A stretch of 64,000 nt of DNA from an uncultured Acetobacteraceae bacterium (lineage in GTDB: Bacteria > Pseudomonadota > Alphaproteobacteria > Acetobacterales > Acetobacteraceae), in the NCBI GenBank assembly GCA_903918315.1, contig CAIXEA010000231.1, positions 1-64,000 of the forward strand, given 5' to 3'. The notes under the pieces were generated by a model. That model saw nothing but the letters and a program-made list of their open reading frames with translations. It was not told the DNA's origin and searched no databases. Both the position numbers and the translations under genes were made by a program. Below, piece after piece: positions 1-7,815 of the stretch (its first letter is position 1; each line of letters begins with the position of its first letter).

Positions 1-432
1 CCCGGCTTGTCCGGGCTACCCCTCGCGGCACGATGCGGGCAGCGTTGGCCCGGACGAGCCGGGCCATGACGGTTGGAGCAGGGTGTGAGTGCCGCTTCCC
101 GATGGGGGTCCGGTCGTGCGGCAGGAACCCCATACACCGTGAGCCGCACCGCCCACGGGCGCGGCACCAACCGACGAAACCACTGCCTCAGGCCCGATGC
201 GTGATGGCCCGGCTTGTCCGGTCCGCCCCTCGCGGCACGGTGCGGGCAGCGTTGGCCCGGACGAGCCGGGCCATGACGGTTGGAGCAGGGTGTGAGTGCC
301 GCTTCCCGATGTGGGTCCGGTCGTGCGGCAGGAACCCCATACACCGTGAGCCGCGCCACCAACCGACGCAACCGTCGCCTCAGGCCCCATGCGTCATAGC
401 CCGGCTTGTCCGGGCTACCCCTCGCGGCACGC
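1..432. repeat. Long tandem repeat, about 2.2 copies, no gene
   Basis: Two long units and a fragment follow each other: unit 1 spans 1-207, unit 2 208-399, and a truncated third begins at 400. Each starts with the words cccggcttgtccgg and cctcgcggcacg, and units 1 and 2 also share gcagcgttggcccggacgag and ggaaccccatacaccgtgag. Unit 2 is about 15 bases shorter near its end. The array may continue to the left of the window. No convincing coding potential is seen on either strand in 1-489; open frames here are by-products of the high GC content. Confidence 0.8.
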
Positions 433-489
433 TTGGCACAGCGCTCCGGGAACACCCACCGCCATGCGGCGGTGGTGGCATCCGCGGCC

Positions 490-1068
490 TTATCGCAGCT
501 TCGCCCGCAGTTCCGCCAGCCGCGCCCGGTAGCCGGCGGCGTCACCGTAGTCCACGAAGTCCTTATAGCGGGCATGCGCCCCGCGGATCTGGGTCGCGTG
601 CCGGATCGGGCACCAGTATTGCTCCGTCCGGCCCACAATCTCCCGCGTATAGGCGATCACGCCGTTGCCATAGCCGCAATAGACGCAGTTCAGCTTCTCA
701 ATCAGATTGAGGTAGCTGAGCCGGTGGCGATCGAGCACGACATAGTCCCGCCGCCGCACCCGGCCGATGCCCCAGGCTGTGAAGCAGGTCCACTGGTAGG
801 CCGTCATGCTCAGATCCAGCAAGCCGATCGGCAGGACCATCGCATAGATTACCGGCGCCAGGAGGATGTGCTTCAACTGGGACTGGCGGAGGTAGCGCGC
901 CAGCCCCACCCGAAGCGCGCGCTGGGCGGCCCGCGCCCCGGCGTCGAACACGGCCTTGCCCTTGGCCACTTCGTATTGGAAGGGCGCGCGGTGCGCCGCG
1001 AGCCGCTGCTCGATCTCATCCTCAAGAGCATGAATCTGGGCAAACAGGCGATCGAGTTCCGCGTTCAT
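490..1068 (-). CDS. Conserved hypothetical membrane-associated protein
   Basis: This 192-residue protein starts at the ATG at 1068, which is preceded by GGAGG at good spacing; a TTG seven codons upstream is less likely. The N-terminal third is charged and helical. A hydrophobic stretch near residues 70-100 (around LAPVIYAMVLPIGLLDLS) looks membrane-embedded. The C-terminal half carries a C-x-x-C-G-Y-G-N-G motif followed by W-C-P-I-R-H, which could form a metal-binding cluster. I recognise it only as a conserved alphaproteobacterial hypothetical protein and assign no function. It is divergent from the next gene. Confidence 0.7.
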   Translation of the reverse strand: MNAELDRLFAQIHALEDEIEQRLAAHRAPFQYEVAKGKAVFDAGARAAQRALRVGLARYLRQSQLKHILLAPVIYAMVLPIGLLDLSMTAYQWTCFTAWGIGRVRRRDYVVLDRHRLSYLNLIEKLNCVYCGYGNGVIAYTREIVGRTEQYWCPIRHATQIRGAHARYKDFVDYGDAAGYRARLAELRAKLR

Positions 1069-1229
1069 GACAGCAGCCTCCGGCCGCAAGCGGCGCCTCG
1101 GCCAGCGATCTGGCCGGGCATCCCGATCCGGTGGATCATCGTAGCCGTGACGGCGCTGCCTGGCACGGGCTTCCTGCCGCGCTCCCGATATGACACCGTC
1201 CCGCGATTCTTAAGAATGGAGCAAACGCC

Positions 1230-1517
1230 ATGGCCGTCCGACTCGTCGTCAGCATCACCGCCGAACCTGGCAAGGGATCGGAGCTCGCCGCCGTCTACCG
1301 CGACCGCTGCGCCGACGTGGCGCAGGAGCCCGGCTGCGAGCAATTCGAGATCTTCCAAAGCGCGCTCAATCCCGATCGGCTGGTGCTGCTCGAACGCTGG
1401 ACCGATCAGGCCGCGCTCGATGTGCATGCCGGGGTCAACGCCACCCGCGCCCCGCTGCCCCCGGGCCTGCGCGCCCCCGGCAGCGTGCGGGAGGATTACA
1501 CCTACACCCCCAAATAG
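1230..1517 (+). CDS. Antibiotic biosynthesis monooxygenase (ABM) domain protein
   Basis: A 95-residue protein forming a single ABM/dimeric alpha-beta barrel domain. The pattern of a beta strand (VRLVVSITAEPG), a helix containing C-A-D-V-A-Q-E-P-G-C, then Q-F-E-I-F-Q-S and L-V-L-L-E-R-W-T-D matches small cofactor-free monooxygenases of the YgiN type, which act on quinols or other aromatics. The substrate cannot be told from sequence. The start ATG at 1230 has a GGAG-type ribosome site. A perfect hairpin at 1595-1626 downstream may end its transcript. Confidence 0.8.
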   Translation: MAVRLVVSITAEPGKGSELAAVYRDRCADVAQEPGCEQFEIFQSALNPDRLVLLERWTDQAALDVHAGVNATRAPLPPGLRAPGSVREDYTYTPK

Positions 1518-1590
1518 CCCGCTAAGACGCTCTGCCCCCCGGCTGAGGCGGCGAATAGCGGTTGCACAAGGCCCGGAAAGGCTTTGTACT

Positions 1591-1692
1591 AGATCCTGTC
1601 CGGTGCACAAAGGTGCACCGGACAGGCTGCTAGACGATTGTTTAATCGCGTGATTCACGGCTCCGGTGATTCCACCTCCGCCGATCACGCTC
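1591..1692 (+). repeat. Hairpin-bearing dispersed repeat, copy A
   Basis: The element begins with a perfect 14-bp stem, cctgtccggtgcac, a 4-nt loop aaag, and the complementary arm (1595-1626). A tail of about 65 bases follows, containing cgattgtttaatcgcgtgat and ending near gatcacgctcc. An almost identical copy lies in opposite orientation at 3325-3428, so the two enclose the acyl-CoA ligase gene with hairpins outward. It resembles REP/MITE-like repeats and may also act as a terminator. The remainder of 1518-1735 holds no gene. Confidence 0.85.
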
Positions 1693-1735
1693 CAGGCGCC
1701 AATGCGGGCTCGGCAATGGATGGGTTCAAGGGGGG

Positions 1736-3301
1736 ATGATGCCACAGGTTACACAATTCCTGCGCCGGGCGGTTCAGGTCAACGCGCGCGGAACCGCCAC
1801 GATCTTCGCCGATCGGCGGCAGGATTGGGCCAGCTTTCAGGACCGCGCGGCGCGCCTGGCGGGCGCCTTGGCCGGCCTCGGCTGCAAGCCCGGTGACCGG
1901 ATTGGTATCCTGGCGTTGAACTCCGACCGTTATCTGGAAAGCTTCTTCGGCCTGTCCTGGGGCGGGTTCATCTTCGTGCCCATCAACACCCGCCTGGCCC
2001 CGCCCGAAATGGTGTTCTGGCTGGCGGATTCCGGGTGCTCCGCCCTGCTGGTCGACGACACCTTCACCCCCGTGCTGGCGCAGGTCCTGCCGCATACGCC
2101 GGATCTCCGTACCATCGTGCATATCGGCGACGCCGCAACACCCGCCGGGCAACTGTCCTACGAAGCGCTGATCGATGGCGCCCAACCGGCGACCGATGCC
2201 GGTTGCCGGGGCAACGATGTCGCCGGCATCTTCTACACGGGGGGCACCACGGGCCGCTCCAAGGGGGTGATGCTCAGTCATCGCAACATCGTGGCCAATG
2301 CCCAGAACACGCTGCCCGCGACGCCGATCGGCCGGGACACGGTGTATGTGCATGCGGCGCCGATGTTTCATGTGGCGGATGGCGCGCTGACCTTCCTGGT
2401 CACCGGATTTGGCGGCACCCATGTGTTCCTGCCACGGTTCGACCCAGTGGCGTTCCTGCGCATCGTGGAGGAGCACCGCGTCACCACCACCCTGATCGTG
2501 CCGACGATGGTGAACATGGTGGTGCATCATCCGGAGGTGACCACGCGCGATCTTTCAAGCCTCAGCGGCGTGGTCTACGGCGCCTCCCCCATGCCCGAAG
2601 CCGTGATCCGGCGGGCTTTGGAGGTGATGCCGCAGGTGCGGTTCACCCAGGCCTATGGGCAGACCGAGGCCTCCCCGGTCATGACCCTCATGCCGCCCGA
2701 GTATCACTGCTTCGAAGGCCCGCTGTCCGGCCGCATGAAGTCGGCCGGCCGCGCGGTGCTGGGCTGCGAAATCAGGATCATGGATGAGAACGACAATGAG
2801 GTCCCGCGCGGCACGGTTGGGGAGATCTGTGGCCGCGGCGATCTCGTGACCGTCGGCTACTGGAAACAGCCGGACCTGACCGCGCATACGATGCGCAACG
2901 GATGGCTGCATACCGGCGATGGCGGGACGATGGACGACGAAGGCTTTGTCTACATCGTTGACCGGGTCAAGGACATGATCGTCAGCGGGGGGGAGAATGT
3001 GTATTCCGCCGAGGTCGAGGCGGCTTTGTACGACCATCCCGCCGTCGCGGAATGCGCCGTCATCGGCGTCCCCGATGACAAATGGGGCGAGCGCGTGCAT
3101 GCCGTCGTTCGGCTCAAGGCCGGCATGGCGGCAACCGAGGCGGCGCTGATCGCCACGTGCCACGCCCAGATAGCGGGCTATAAATGTCCGCGCAGCGTCA
3201 CGATCCGGGAGGAACCCTTGCCCCTGTCGGGCGCGGGCAAAATCCTGAAGACCGAGCTGCGCAAACCGTACTGGGACGGGCGGGAGAAGCGGGTGAACTG
3301 A
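1736..3301 (+). CDS. Acyl-CoA synthetase (AMP-forming, FadD-like)
   Basis: This 521-residue member of the ANL adenylating superfamily would activate a carboxylic acid to its CoA thioester through an acyl-AMP. Visible motifs are the P-loop FYTGGTTGRSKG (about residues 166-177), YGQTEA (307-312), LHTGD (Asp395), the hinge VDRVKD, and SGGENVYSAEVE. The C-terminal GAGKILKTELR supplies the catalytic lysine. Length and motifs are complete. The substrate is undetermined; nearby hydratase, lyase and CoA-transferase genes suggest organic acid or fatty acid catabolism. The start is a double ATG after a G-rich run. The gene sits between inverted repeats. Confidence 0.92.
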   Translation: MMPQVTQFLRRAVQVNARGTATIFADRRQDWASFQDRAARLAGALAGLGCKPGDRIGILALNSDRYLESFFGLSWGGFIFVPINTRLAPPEMVFWLADSGCSALLVDDTFTPVLAQVLPHTPDLRTIVHIGDAATPAGQLSYEALIDGAQPATDAGCRGNDVAGIFYTGGTTGRSKGVMLSHRNIVANAQNTLPATPIGRDTVYVHAAPMFHVADGALTFLVTGFGGTHVFLPRFDPVAFLRIVEEHRVTTTLIVPTMVNMVVHHPEVTTRDLSSLSGVVYGASPMPEAVIRRALEVMPQVRFTQAYGQTEASPVMTLMPPEYHCFEGPLSGRMKSAGRAVLGCEIRIMDENDNEVPRGTVGEICGRGDLVTVGYWKQPDLTAHTMRNGWLHTGDGGTMDDEGFVYIVDRVKDMIVSGGENVYSAEVEAALYDHPAVAECAVIGVPDDKWGERVHAVVRLKAGMAATEAALIATCHAQIAGYKCPRSVTIREEPLPLSGAGKILKTELRKPYWDGREKRVN

Positions 3302-3324
3302 TGCTCACCCGCCCGACACAGGTT

Positions 3325-3428
3325 AGAGCGTGATCGGCGGAGGTGGAATCACCAGAGCCGTGAATCACGTGATTAAACAATCGTTTAGAGCCTGTCCGGT
3401 GCACCATTGTGCACCGGACAGGCTGCTA
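3325..3428 (-). repeat. Hairpin-bearing dispersed repeat, copy B
   Basis: This is the inverted counterpart of copy A. The tail comes first on the plus strand, and the perfect 14-bp hairpin (loop catt) is at 3391-3422. It lies between the convergent ends of the acyl-CoA ligase and enoyl-CoA hydratase genes, where it could serve as a bidirectional terminator. Only a few bases differ from copy A over roughly 100. Confidence 0.85.
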
Positions 3429-4199
3429 GCGCCCCGTCCAGACCGGGGCGCGTTTCTCGATGAAGGCCTGGCGGCCCTCGGCGGCATCCTCGGTCAAAGC
3501 CAGGGTCCCGATCTGGGCTTCCATGAACACCGCCGACTGGTCGAAGGTCAGTTGTTCCGTGGTCCGCATCGCATATTTGCCGCGCCGGATGGCGGTCGGG
3601 CTTTTGTCCAGCAGGCGCGATAGCAGCCAATCCAGCTTCGCATCCAATTCGGCATAGGGAACGGCGTAGTTCAGCAGGCCGATTTCCAGCGCCTCCGCGG
3701 CGGTGATGGGTTCGCCGGTCAGGGCCATTTCATACAGCTTCCGAGACGGGATCAGCCGTTGCAACACGGCCATGATCTGCATGGGAAAAATGCCGATCTT
3801 GACTTCGGGCATGCCGAAGCGGGCCTCGGAAGCGGCGATGGCCATGTCGCACATGCCGAGCATGCCCATCCCGCCGGCCATGGCGTGGCCGTTGACCCGG
3901 GCGATCAGCGGCAGGGTCAGGTCCCGCGCCTGCTTCATCAGCCGCACGAAATTCAGCCCCACCTTGGAGTAGTCATATTTGAACGACCCCGAACCCGCCG
4001 CCAGATCGGCTCCCGCGCAGAAGGCCCGGTCGCCGACCCCTGTCAGTACGACCGCGCGCACGCTGGGATCGCCGGCGGCCAGGGTGAAACCGGCGGAGAT
4101 GCCGTCGATCACGGCGTCGTTCATCGCATTGCGCCGCTCGGGCCGGTTGATGCTGATCCACATCACACCGTTGCGGTTTTCGTGCAGAACCTGGTTCAT
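3426..4199 (-). CDS. Enoyl-CoA hydratase/isomerase family protein
   Basis: A 257-residue crotonase-fold protein expected to hydrate or isomerise an enoyl-CoA. Family signatures are RPERRNAMN near the N-terminus, the first oxyanion-hole region GDRAFCAGADLAAG, and the second, HAMAGGMGMLGMCDMAIA. A glutamate follows in ASEARFGMPEVKIGIFP. The start at 4199 overlaps the stop of the upstream lyase gene as ATGA and has a GGGAG ribosome site, so the two are probably translated together. Substrate is unknown; the lyase partner suggests a short branched or dicarboxylic acyl-CoA such as a glutaconyl-CoA derivative. Confidence 0.9.
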   Translation of the reverse strand: MNQVLHENRNGVMWISINRPERRNAMNDAVIDGISAGFTLAAGDPSVRAVVLTGVGDRAFCAGADLAAGSGSFKYDYSKVGLNFVRLMKQARDLTLPLIARVNGHAMAGGMGMLGMCDMAIAASEARFGMPEVKIGIFPMQIMAVLQRLIPSRKLYEMALTGEPITAAEALEIGLLNYAVPYAELDAKLDWLLSRLLDKSPTAIRRGKYAMRTTEQLTFDQSAVFMEAQIGTLALTEDAAEGRQAFIEKRAPVWTGR

Positions 4200-5152
4200 C
4201 CGTGCGCTCCCTGGCGGTATTTGGACAGGCTGCCGCCGTGCATGATCTTGCCCGGCAAGGCGTGGCCGACAATGGTCTCGGCCATGCGGGCGCATTCGAT
4301 CAGAGCGTCCAGGTCGATGCCGGTTTCGATGCCCATCTCCTGCGCCATGAACACCAGGTCCTCGGTGCAGATATTGCCGGCCGCACCCTTGTGGCCGGCG
4401 AAGGGGCAGCCTCCGAGACCGGCGCAGGAGCTGTCGAAGTCGTCGATCCCCATCTGCAACGCCATCAGCGCGTTGGCGAGTCCGGTGCCGCGGGTGTCAT
4501 GCAGATGCAGCGACAGATGCAGATCGGGCCATTGCTCCCGCACCACGCCCAGCACCCGCTGGACTTGCAGGGGGGAGGCCCAGCCAACGGTATCAGCCAG
4601 ACGGACGCGATCGAGCGTCACCTCGAACTCATCGGCGATTTTGAGCAGGGAGCCGACGCAGTCGCGGACGGTTTCCGGGGCGATGGCGCCCTCGAAATTG
4701 CAGCCGAATGCAGTCATGACGATGGCGGAGTCCACGCGGATGCCGCTGTCCTTGAAGAACTGCATCTGGCGCCGCTGCTCACGCAGGGTTTCCTCGTTGT
4801 TCTTGTTGGTGTTGTGCTGGGAGAAGGTGTTCGACGCGCTCATTTGCAGGCCGCCGGTGATATGGAGCGGCGTCGTCACCGCGCGTTCATAGCCACGCAG
4901 GTTCAGGGCGATGCCGGTGTAGTGGACATCGGGGCGCTGGCGGATGGCGGCGGCGACCTCCATGGCATCGGCCATGCCGGGGACGCGGCGGGCATCGACG
5001 AAGGACACGCACTGGACCTCATGCAGCCCGGTTTCGGCGAGGGCCTCGCAGAAGCTGACTTTGTCGGCGGTGCTGATGGGGCCGGCTTCGATTTGGAAGC
5101 CCTCACGGGGGCCTTCTTCGTGGATGGTGATGCGTTGGGGCAGGTCGGTCAT
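4196..5152 (-). CDS. Hydroxymethylglutaryl-CoA lyase family enzyme
   Basis: A 318-residue TIM-barrel lyase of the HMG-CoA lyase branch of the DRE-TIM family. It carries the HMG-CoA lyase signature GLGGCPFAG with the active-site cysteine at about residue 249, the metal-binding HLHDTRG, and the downstream GNICTEDLV. Canonical HMG-CoA lyases have R-D-G-L-Q at the first metal ligand; here it reads R-E-G-F-Q, so the ligand Asp is Glu. This may mark a subfamily with a different hydroxyacyl-CoA substrate. The start ATG at 5152 keeps the normal N-terminal strand. It is first in a two-gene leftward operon. Confidence 0.88.
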   Translation of the reverse strand: MTDLPQRITIHEEGPREGFQIEAGPISTADKVSFCEALAETGLHEVQCVSFVDARRVPGMADAMEVAAAIRQRPDVHYTGIALNLRGYERAVTTPLHITGGLQMSASNTFSQHNTNKNNEETLREQRRQMQFFKDSGIRVDSAIVMTAFGCNFEGAIAPETVRDCVGSLLKIADEFEVTLDRVRLADTVGWASPLQVQRVLGVVREQWPDLHLSLHLHDTRGTGLANALMALQMGIDDFDSSCAGLGGCPFAGHKGAAGNICTEDLVFMAQEMGIETGIDLDALIECARMAETIVGHALPGKIMHGGSLSKYRQGAHG

Positions 5153-5200
5153 GGATGCGCTCTCCGTGGGTCTTTTGACCGGAGTTTGCCCTGGATCACC

Positions 5201-5246
5201 CGGCGGGGGAATGCCTACGCGCCGGCGACCAGGCATTCCCCCGCCG
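5201..5246. promoter_or_regulatory. Large perfect inverted repeat in divergent promoter region
   Basis: The 16-bp arm cggcgggggaatgcct (5201-5216) is followed by a 14-nt spacer and its exact complement at 5231-5246. The core ggaatgcct recurs directly at 5289-5297, close to AT-rich sequence that may hold the carrier promoter (5275-5310). With three copies of one word between divergent genes, this could be an operator controlling both the lyase and transporter transcripts. A cruciform or mobile palindrome is the alternative. Confidence 0.55.
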
Positions 5247-5357
5247 CAATGACCTACGAAATGTGACTTCAAGATTGCAAGAGCAGACGGAATGCCTAAT
5301 TCTTATAGCTAATTGGCCCGTGCTCATCGCCATTCTCTCCACGGATCGGAAACATTC

Positions 5358-6641
5358 ATGCTCGCATCATCTCTGGCTCCCTGGCTGACCCGCCGCGGCA
5401 TTCATTATGGATGGGTGATGGTGGCGCTGACCTTCCTGACCACCATCTGCTCTTCGGCGGCCGTGAGCCTGATCGGCGTCCTGCTCGTGCCAATGACGCA
5501 GGAATTCGGCTGGACCAAGGGCGATGTCTCCGGCGCGATGGGAATGCTGTTCGTCATGTTCGCCTGCACCGCGCCCTTCGCCGGCGCGTTGATCCTCAAA
5601 TATGGGCAGCGACGCATGGTCGTCGTCGCGGCGACGATGGTGATGGTGGCGCTGCTCATCACAACCCAGGCCAGCGCGCGTTGGCATGTGTTGATCAGCC
5701 TTGGGGTGATCCTCGGGATTGCCGCCGGCCTTGGCGCGATGGCGCTGAACGCGACGATCGCCAATCGCTGGTTCGTTCAACGGCGCGGGCTGGCGATGGG
5801 CATTCTGACCGCGTCTTTCGCGGCCGGACAATTATCTTTCATGCCGACGGCGGCCTGGCTGGCAGCCACGTATGGTTGGCGGATGGCGGTCCTGCCCGCG
5901 ATCATCGGCGCGGCGGTCTGCGCGGTGTTGAATGTCCTGTTCGCCCGGGACTGGCCGGCCGATATCGGTCTGGCGCCCTATGGCCAAACCGAGATTCAGC
6001 GGCCGATGTCCGCCTCCGCCAGCAGCGCGGTCAGCCTCAGTTTCGAGGTCCTGCGGGATGCGGTAAAAACCCGGGTCTTCTGGGTCCTCGCCGGCACGTT
6101 CTTCATTTGCGGCCTGTCCACTTCGGGGATCGTCAACACCCATTTCATCCCCTTCTGTGGCGATAACGGGGTGACGGCGGTGATCGCCGCGTCCTATCTG
6201 GCGATGATGGGGGTGTTTAATTTCCTTGGCACCATCTGCTCCGGCTGGCTGTCAGACCGGTTCGACAACCGGGTGCTGCTGGCCTGGTATTATGGGCTGC
6301 GCGGTCTGTCGCTGATGTGGCTGCCGTTCAGCAATTTCGATGTCGTCTCCCTGTCGCTGTTCGCGATCTTCTTTGGCCTGGATTTCGTCGCCACGGTTCC
6401 CCCGACGGTCAAGCTGGCCGCCCAGCACTTCGGTGCGGCCAAGGCGCCGATCGTGGTGGGCTGGGTGTTCGCCTGCCATCAATTGGGCGGCGCGCTGTCG
6501 GCCTATACCAGCGGCCTCGCGCGTGATGCCTGGGCCACCTATTTGCCGGCCTTCTTCGCCATCGGCGCAATCTGCCTGGTGGCAACGATCGCGATTTTCG
6601 CGGTTCGGGATATTCGCGCCGCGGCGGTGAAGGCCGCCTGA
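5358..6641 (+). CDS. MFS transporter (oxalate/formate antiporter-like)
   Basis: A 427-residue inner-membrane carrier with about twelve hydrophobic helices. The opening RRGIHYGWVMVALTFL and the repeated L-G-x-x-x-G-x-G-A-M-A segments resemble the MFS branch that includes monocarboxylate carriers and oxalate/formate antiporters. A cytoplasmic loop near residues 205-235 divides the halves. The ATG at 5358 was preferred to a TTG 45 bases upstream because it directly precedes the first membrane segment. It is followed within 16 bases by a CoA-transferase, suggesting it imports the acid which that enzyme activates. Confidence 0.87.
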   Translation: MLASSLAPWLTRRGIHYGWVMVALTFLTTICSSAAVSLIGVLLVPMTQEFGWTKGDVSGAMGMLFVMFACTAPFAGALILKYGQRRMVVVAATMVMVALLITTQASARWHVLISLGVILGIAAGLGAMALNATIANRWFVQRRGLAMGILTASFAAGQLSFMPTAAWLAATYGWRMAVLPAIIGAAVCAVLNVLFARDWPADIGLAPYGQTEIQRPMSASASSAVSLSFEVLRDAVKTRVFWVLAGTFFICGLSTSGIVNTHFIPFCGDNGVTAVIAASYLAMMGVFNFLGTICSGWLSDRFDNRVLLAWYYGLRGLSLMWLPFSNFDVVSLSLFAIFFGLDFVATVPPTVKLAAQHFGAAKAPIVVGWVFACHQLGGALSAYTSGLARDAWATYLPAFFAIGAICLVATIAIFAVRDIRAAAVKAA

Positions 6642-6657
6642 TCTCACCGCCAGAGCC

Positions 6658-7794
6658 ATGAACGAGACATCGACGATGCTGCAAGGAATCCGCGTTCTCG
6701 AACTGGGGCAGGTGCTGTCCGCGCCCTTCGCCGGCGCCATCATGGGTGATCTCGGCGCGGAGGTACTGAAGATCGAACGGGTGGAAGGCGGCGACGATGC
6801 CCGCCGCATGGGCCCCGATTTCCGCCATGGTGACGCCCTGACCTTCCACATGTTCAACCGCAACAAGCAGTCCATCGCGCTGGATCTGAAAAGCGCCGAG
6901 GGCCTGGCCGCGTTCGAAACCCTGGCCGCCAGCGCCGACATCGTGATCCACAATCTGCGGCCGGGCGTGCCGGAGGCGCTGGGCATCGACGGGCCGGCGC
7001 TGACCGCGCGGCATCCTCACCTTATATACTGCGCGATATCCGCCTTCGGGCATATCGGGCCGATGGCCGATCGGCCGGGCTATGAGCCGTTGATCCAGGC
7101 CTATAGCGGGCTGTCGAGCTGCAATGGGGGGCCGGACGATCCGCCAATGCGCCTGGGGGTCGCGGTCTGCGATCAGGGCACTGGCATGTGGGTCGTTATC
7201 GGCGCCCTGGCCGCGCTGCAGCGGCGCCATACCACGGGGAAAGGCTGCATCGTTACCGCCTCGCTGTTGGAAACGGCCCTGGTCTGGGCGGCGCAGCGCG
7301 GCGATATGTGGATCAACCAGGGGGCGATGCCGCCGAAACACCGCTCCGGCCATCCGGCCCTGGTACCCTACGAAGCCTTCGATGCCGCCGACGGCCCCTT
7401 CATCATCTGCTGCGGCAATGATCGGCTGTTCGCCAAGCTGGCCGCCGCGCTTGGCAAGCCGGACTGGGCCGAGGACCCACGCTTCGCCACCAACCGCGCC
7501 CGGCTGACCAACAAGACCACGCTGACGGTCCTGATGACGGAGATCCTGCGCCTGGTACCGCGCGCCGAGTGGATCGAGCGGCTGGAAGCCGTCGGCGTGC
7601 CAGCCGCACCGATCAATACCCTCCCTGAAGCCCTGGCTGAACCGCAGGCACTGGCGCTGGGGATTTTGCAGGATGTGCCCGGAGAGGATTACCGGCTGAC
7701 CGGCGCAGCGATTTCGTTCGATGGTGTGCGTCCGGCAATCCGGACGGCGGCGCCCCGATTGGGGACTGGGAACGCCGCCGTCCTCTCACGCTGA
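6658..7794 (+). CDS. CaiB/BaiF class III CoA-transferase
   Basis: A 378-residue family III CoA-transferase that would move CoA from a donor thioester to a carboxylic acid. The N-terminal VLELGQVLSAPFAGAIMGDLGAEV region, the NRNKQSIALDLK segment and RPGV motif are typical. The aspartate at about residue 172 (CDQGTGMW) aligns with the catalytic Asp of formyl-CoA transferase. Its position after the carrier and opposite the lyase operon suggests a dicarboxylic or hydroxy acid as acceptor; this is inference. A hairpin overlaps its stop codon. Confidence 0.9.
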   Translation: MNETSTMLQGIRVLELGQVLSAPFAGAIMGDLGAEVLKIERVEGGDDARRMGPDFRHGDALTFHMFNRNKQSIALDLKSAEGLAAFETLAASADIVIHNLRPGVPEALGIDGPALTARHPHLIYCAISAFGHIGPMADRPGYEPLIQAYSGLSSCNGGPDDPPMRLGVAVCDQGTGMWVVIGALAALQRRHTTGKGCIVTASLLETALVWAAQRGDMWINQGAMPPKHRSGHPALVPYEAFDAADGPFIICCGNDRLFAKLAAALGKPDWAEDPRFATNRARLTNKTTLTVLMTEILRLVPRAEWIERLEAVGVPAAPINTLPEALAEPQALALGILQDVPGEDYRLTGAAISFDGVRPAIRTAAPRLGTGNAAVLSR

Positions 7795-7815
7795 AGCGTT
7801 GGGGACCGCTTCAGC
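7790..7815. terminator. Bidirectional hairpin between convergent genes
   Basis: The 9-bp stem gctgaagcg/cgcttcagc with an 8-nt loop spans the convergent stop codons of the CoA-transferase and the RTX protein gene. No clear U-run follows on either strand, so termination strength is uncertain. Confidence 0.5.

Noticed and set aside
1-432. CRISPR array
   Set aside because: Units are about 200 bases and contiguous, without short direct repeats and unique spacers.
33-1653. Open frames over the left tandem repeat and opposite the first membrane protein
   Set aside because: They duplicate with the repeat units, are Arg/Pro-rich and have no recognisable domain.
5201-5246. Insertion-sequence end
   Set aside because: No transposase, second end or target duplication is visible; an operator or cruciform fits better.
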